Positions 5,762 to 5,859 of a stretch of 5,859 nt of DNA are shown here, one piece after another. Made by a program: the position numbers and the translations under genes. The number at the start of each line of letters is the position of its first letter. Position 1 is the stretch's first letter. The notes beneath the pieces were generated by a model. It saw nothing but the letters and a program-made list of their open reading frames with translations, was not told the origin of the DNA and did no database searches. The stretch comes from Victivallales bacterium. Its GTDB lineage: Bacteria > Verrucomicrobiota > Lentisphaeria > Oligosphaerales > Oligosphaeraceae. The stretch is taken from positions 1 to 5,859 of the forward strand of contig JAFYIW010000088.1 of the NCBI GenBank assembly GCA_017538465.1, written 5' to 3'.

Positions 5762-5859
5762 CATACTAAATCCTACCATTTTCAGTAAAAATATGTTAAA
5801 AAGCACATTATTTTAGGATTCTTCGCTTGCTACATCAGGAAAATATAGTAATTTTGCAC
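5762..5859. other. AT-rich non-coding stretch at the right edge with a 7-bp inverted repeat
   Basis: Composition falls to about 28% GC from the GC-rich genes before it. AATCCTA at 5769-5775 and TAGGATT at 5814-5820 form a perfect inverted repeat separated by 38 nt. This could be an operator or simply a long-loop stem. No supported coding region is present; the only small frame, ATG 5793 to TAG 5816, encodes seven residues without a ribosome site. Probably the upstream region of a gene beyond the window. Confidence 0.4.
5827..5857 (+). promoter_or_regulatory. candidate promoter with a Bacteroidota-style TTG/TAnnTTTG layout
   Basis: TTG at 5827-5829 is followed after 19 nt by TAATTTTGC at 5849-5857, which matches the Bacteroidota housekeeping consensus (TTG, 19-21 nt, TAnnTTTG). 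The classic sigma-70 reading is poor: TATAGT at 5844-5849 has no good -35 at 17 nt. The position after a strong terminator and in AT-rich DNA suits a promoter for the next gene to the right, but chance matches are easy in such sequence. Confidence 0.35.

Noticed and set aside
5793..5816. Seven-residue leader peptide frame
   Set aside because: No ribosome site, no regulatory residue pattern, and it overlaps an arm of the inverted repeat; such frames occur by chance.
1..5859. A novel defence, mobile or RNA system
   Set aside because: The coding space is filled by five recognisable metabolic or membrane protein families plus a partial glgB-ordered neighbourhood; there are no transposase, integrase, CRISPR, reverse transcriptase or structured-RNA signals that I can see.

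Overview
The window is a compact, fairly GC-rich bacterial chromosomal segment with every recognisable gene on the + strand. Two enzymes belong to subgroups better known from eukaryotes: a GH13_8-like glycogen branching enzyme and a eukaryotic-type HisA. With a hexameric-type citrate synthase and a PflX-like radical SAM protein, this suggests Verrucomicrobiota or another PVC-group bacterium. That placement is inference from protein style only; there is no rRNA or lineage marker here. Bacteroidota also carry the eukaryote-like branching enzyme, but the base composition and the clear Shine-Dalgarno site before gltA fit that phylum less well.

Layout. (1) 2-886: C-terminal part of glgB, cut by the left edge. 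(2) 982-1719: a seven-helix TrhA/hemolysin III (PAQR-like) membrane protein. (3) 1720-1836: a spacer with a strong ribosome binding site and a possible weak promoter. (4) 1837-5660: a tight four-gene block made of gltA (citrate synthase), an EstA-like serine esterase, eukaryotic-type hisA, and a PflX-like radical SAM protein. Two of the three junctions are TGATG stop/start overlaps. The third, a 34-nt gap before hisA, is filled by a degenerate 7-nt tandem repeat. (5) 5661-5761: a small hairpin between short direct repeats, then a strong intrinsic terminator. (6) 5762-5859: an AT-rich (about 28% GC) non-coding stretch that is probably the promoter region of a gene beyond the right edge.

The genes do not form one pathway. 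glgB serves glycogen synthesis, gltA is the entry to the TCA cycle, hisA is a histidine biosynthesis step apart from other his genes in this window, and the esterase and radical SAM protein have no assigned substrate. The overlaps and single end terminator suggest cotranscription of 1837-5660. I see no mobile element, CRISPR array, tRNA, rRNA, toxin-antitoxin or defence system. The points most worth checking are the eukaryote-like enzymes, the hairpin at the hisA/radical SAM overlap, the heptamer array, and a Bacteroidota-like promoter match at the right end.
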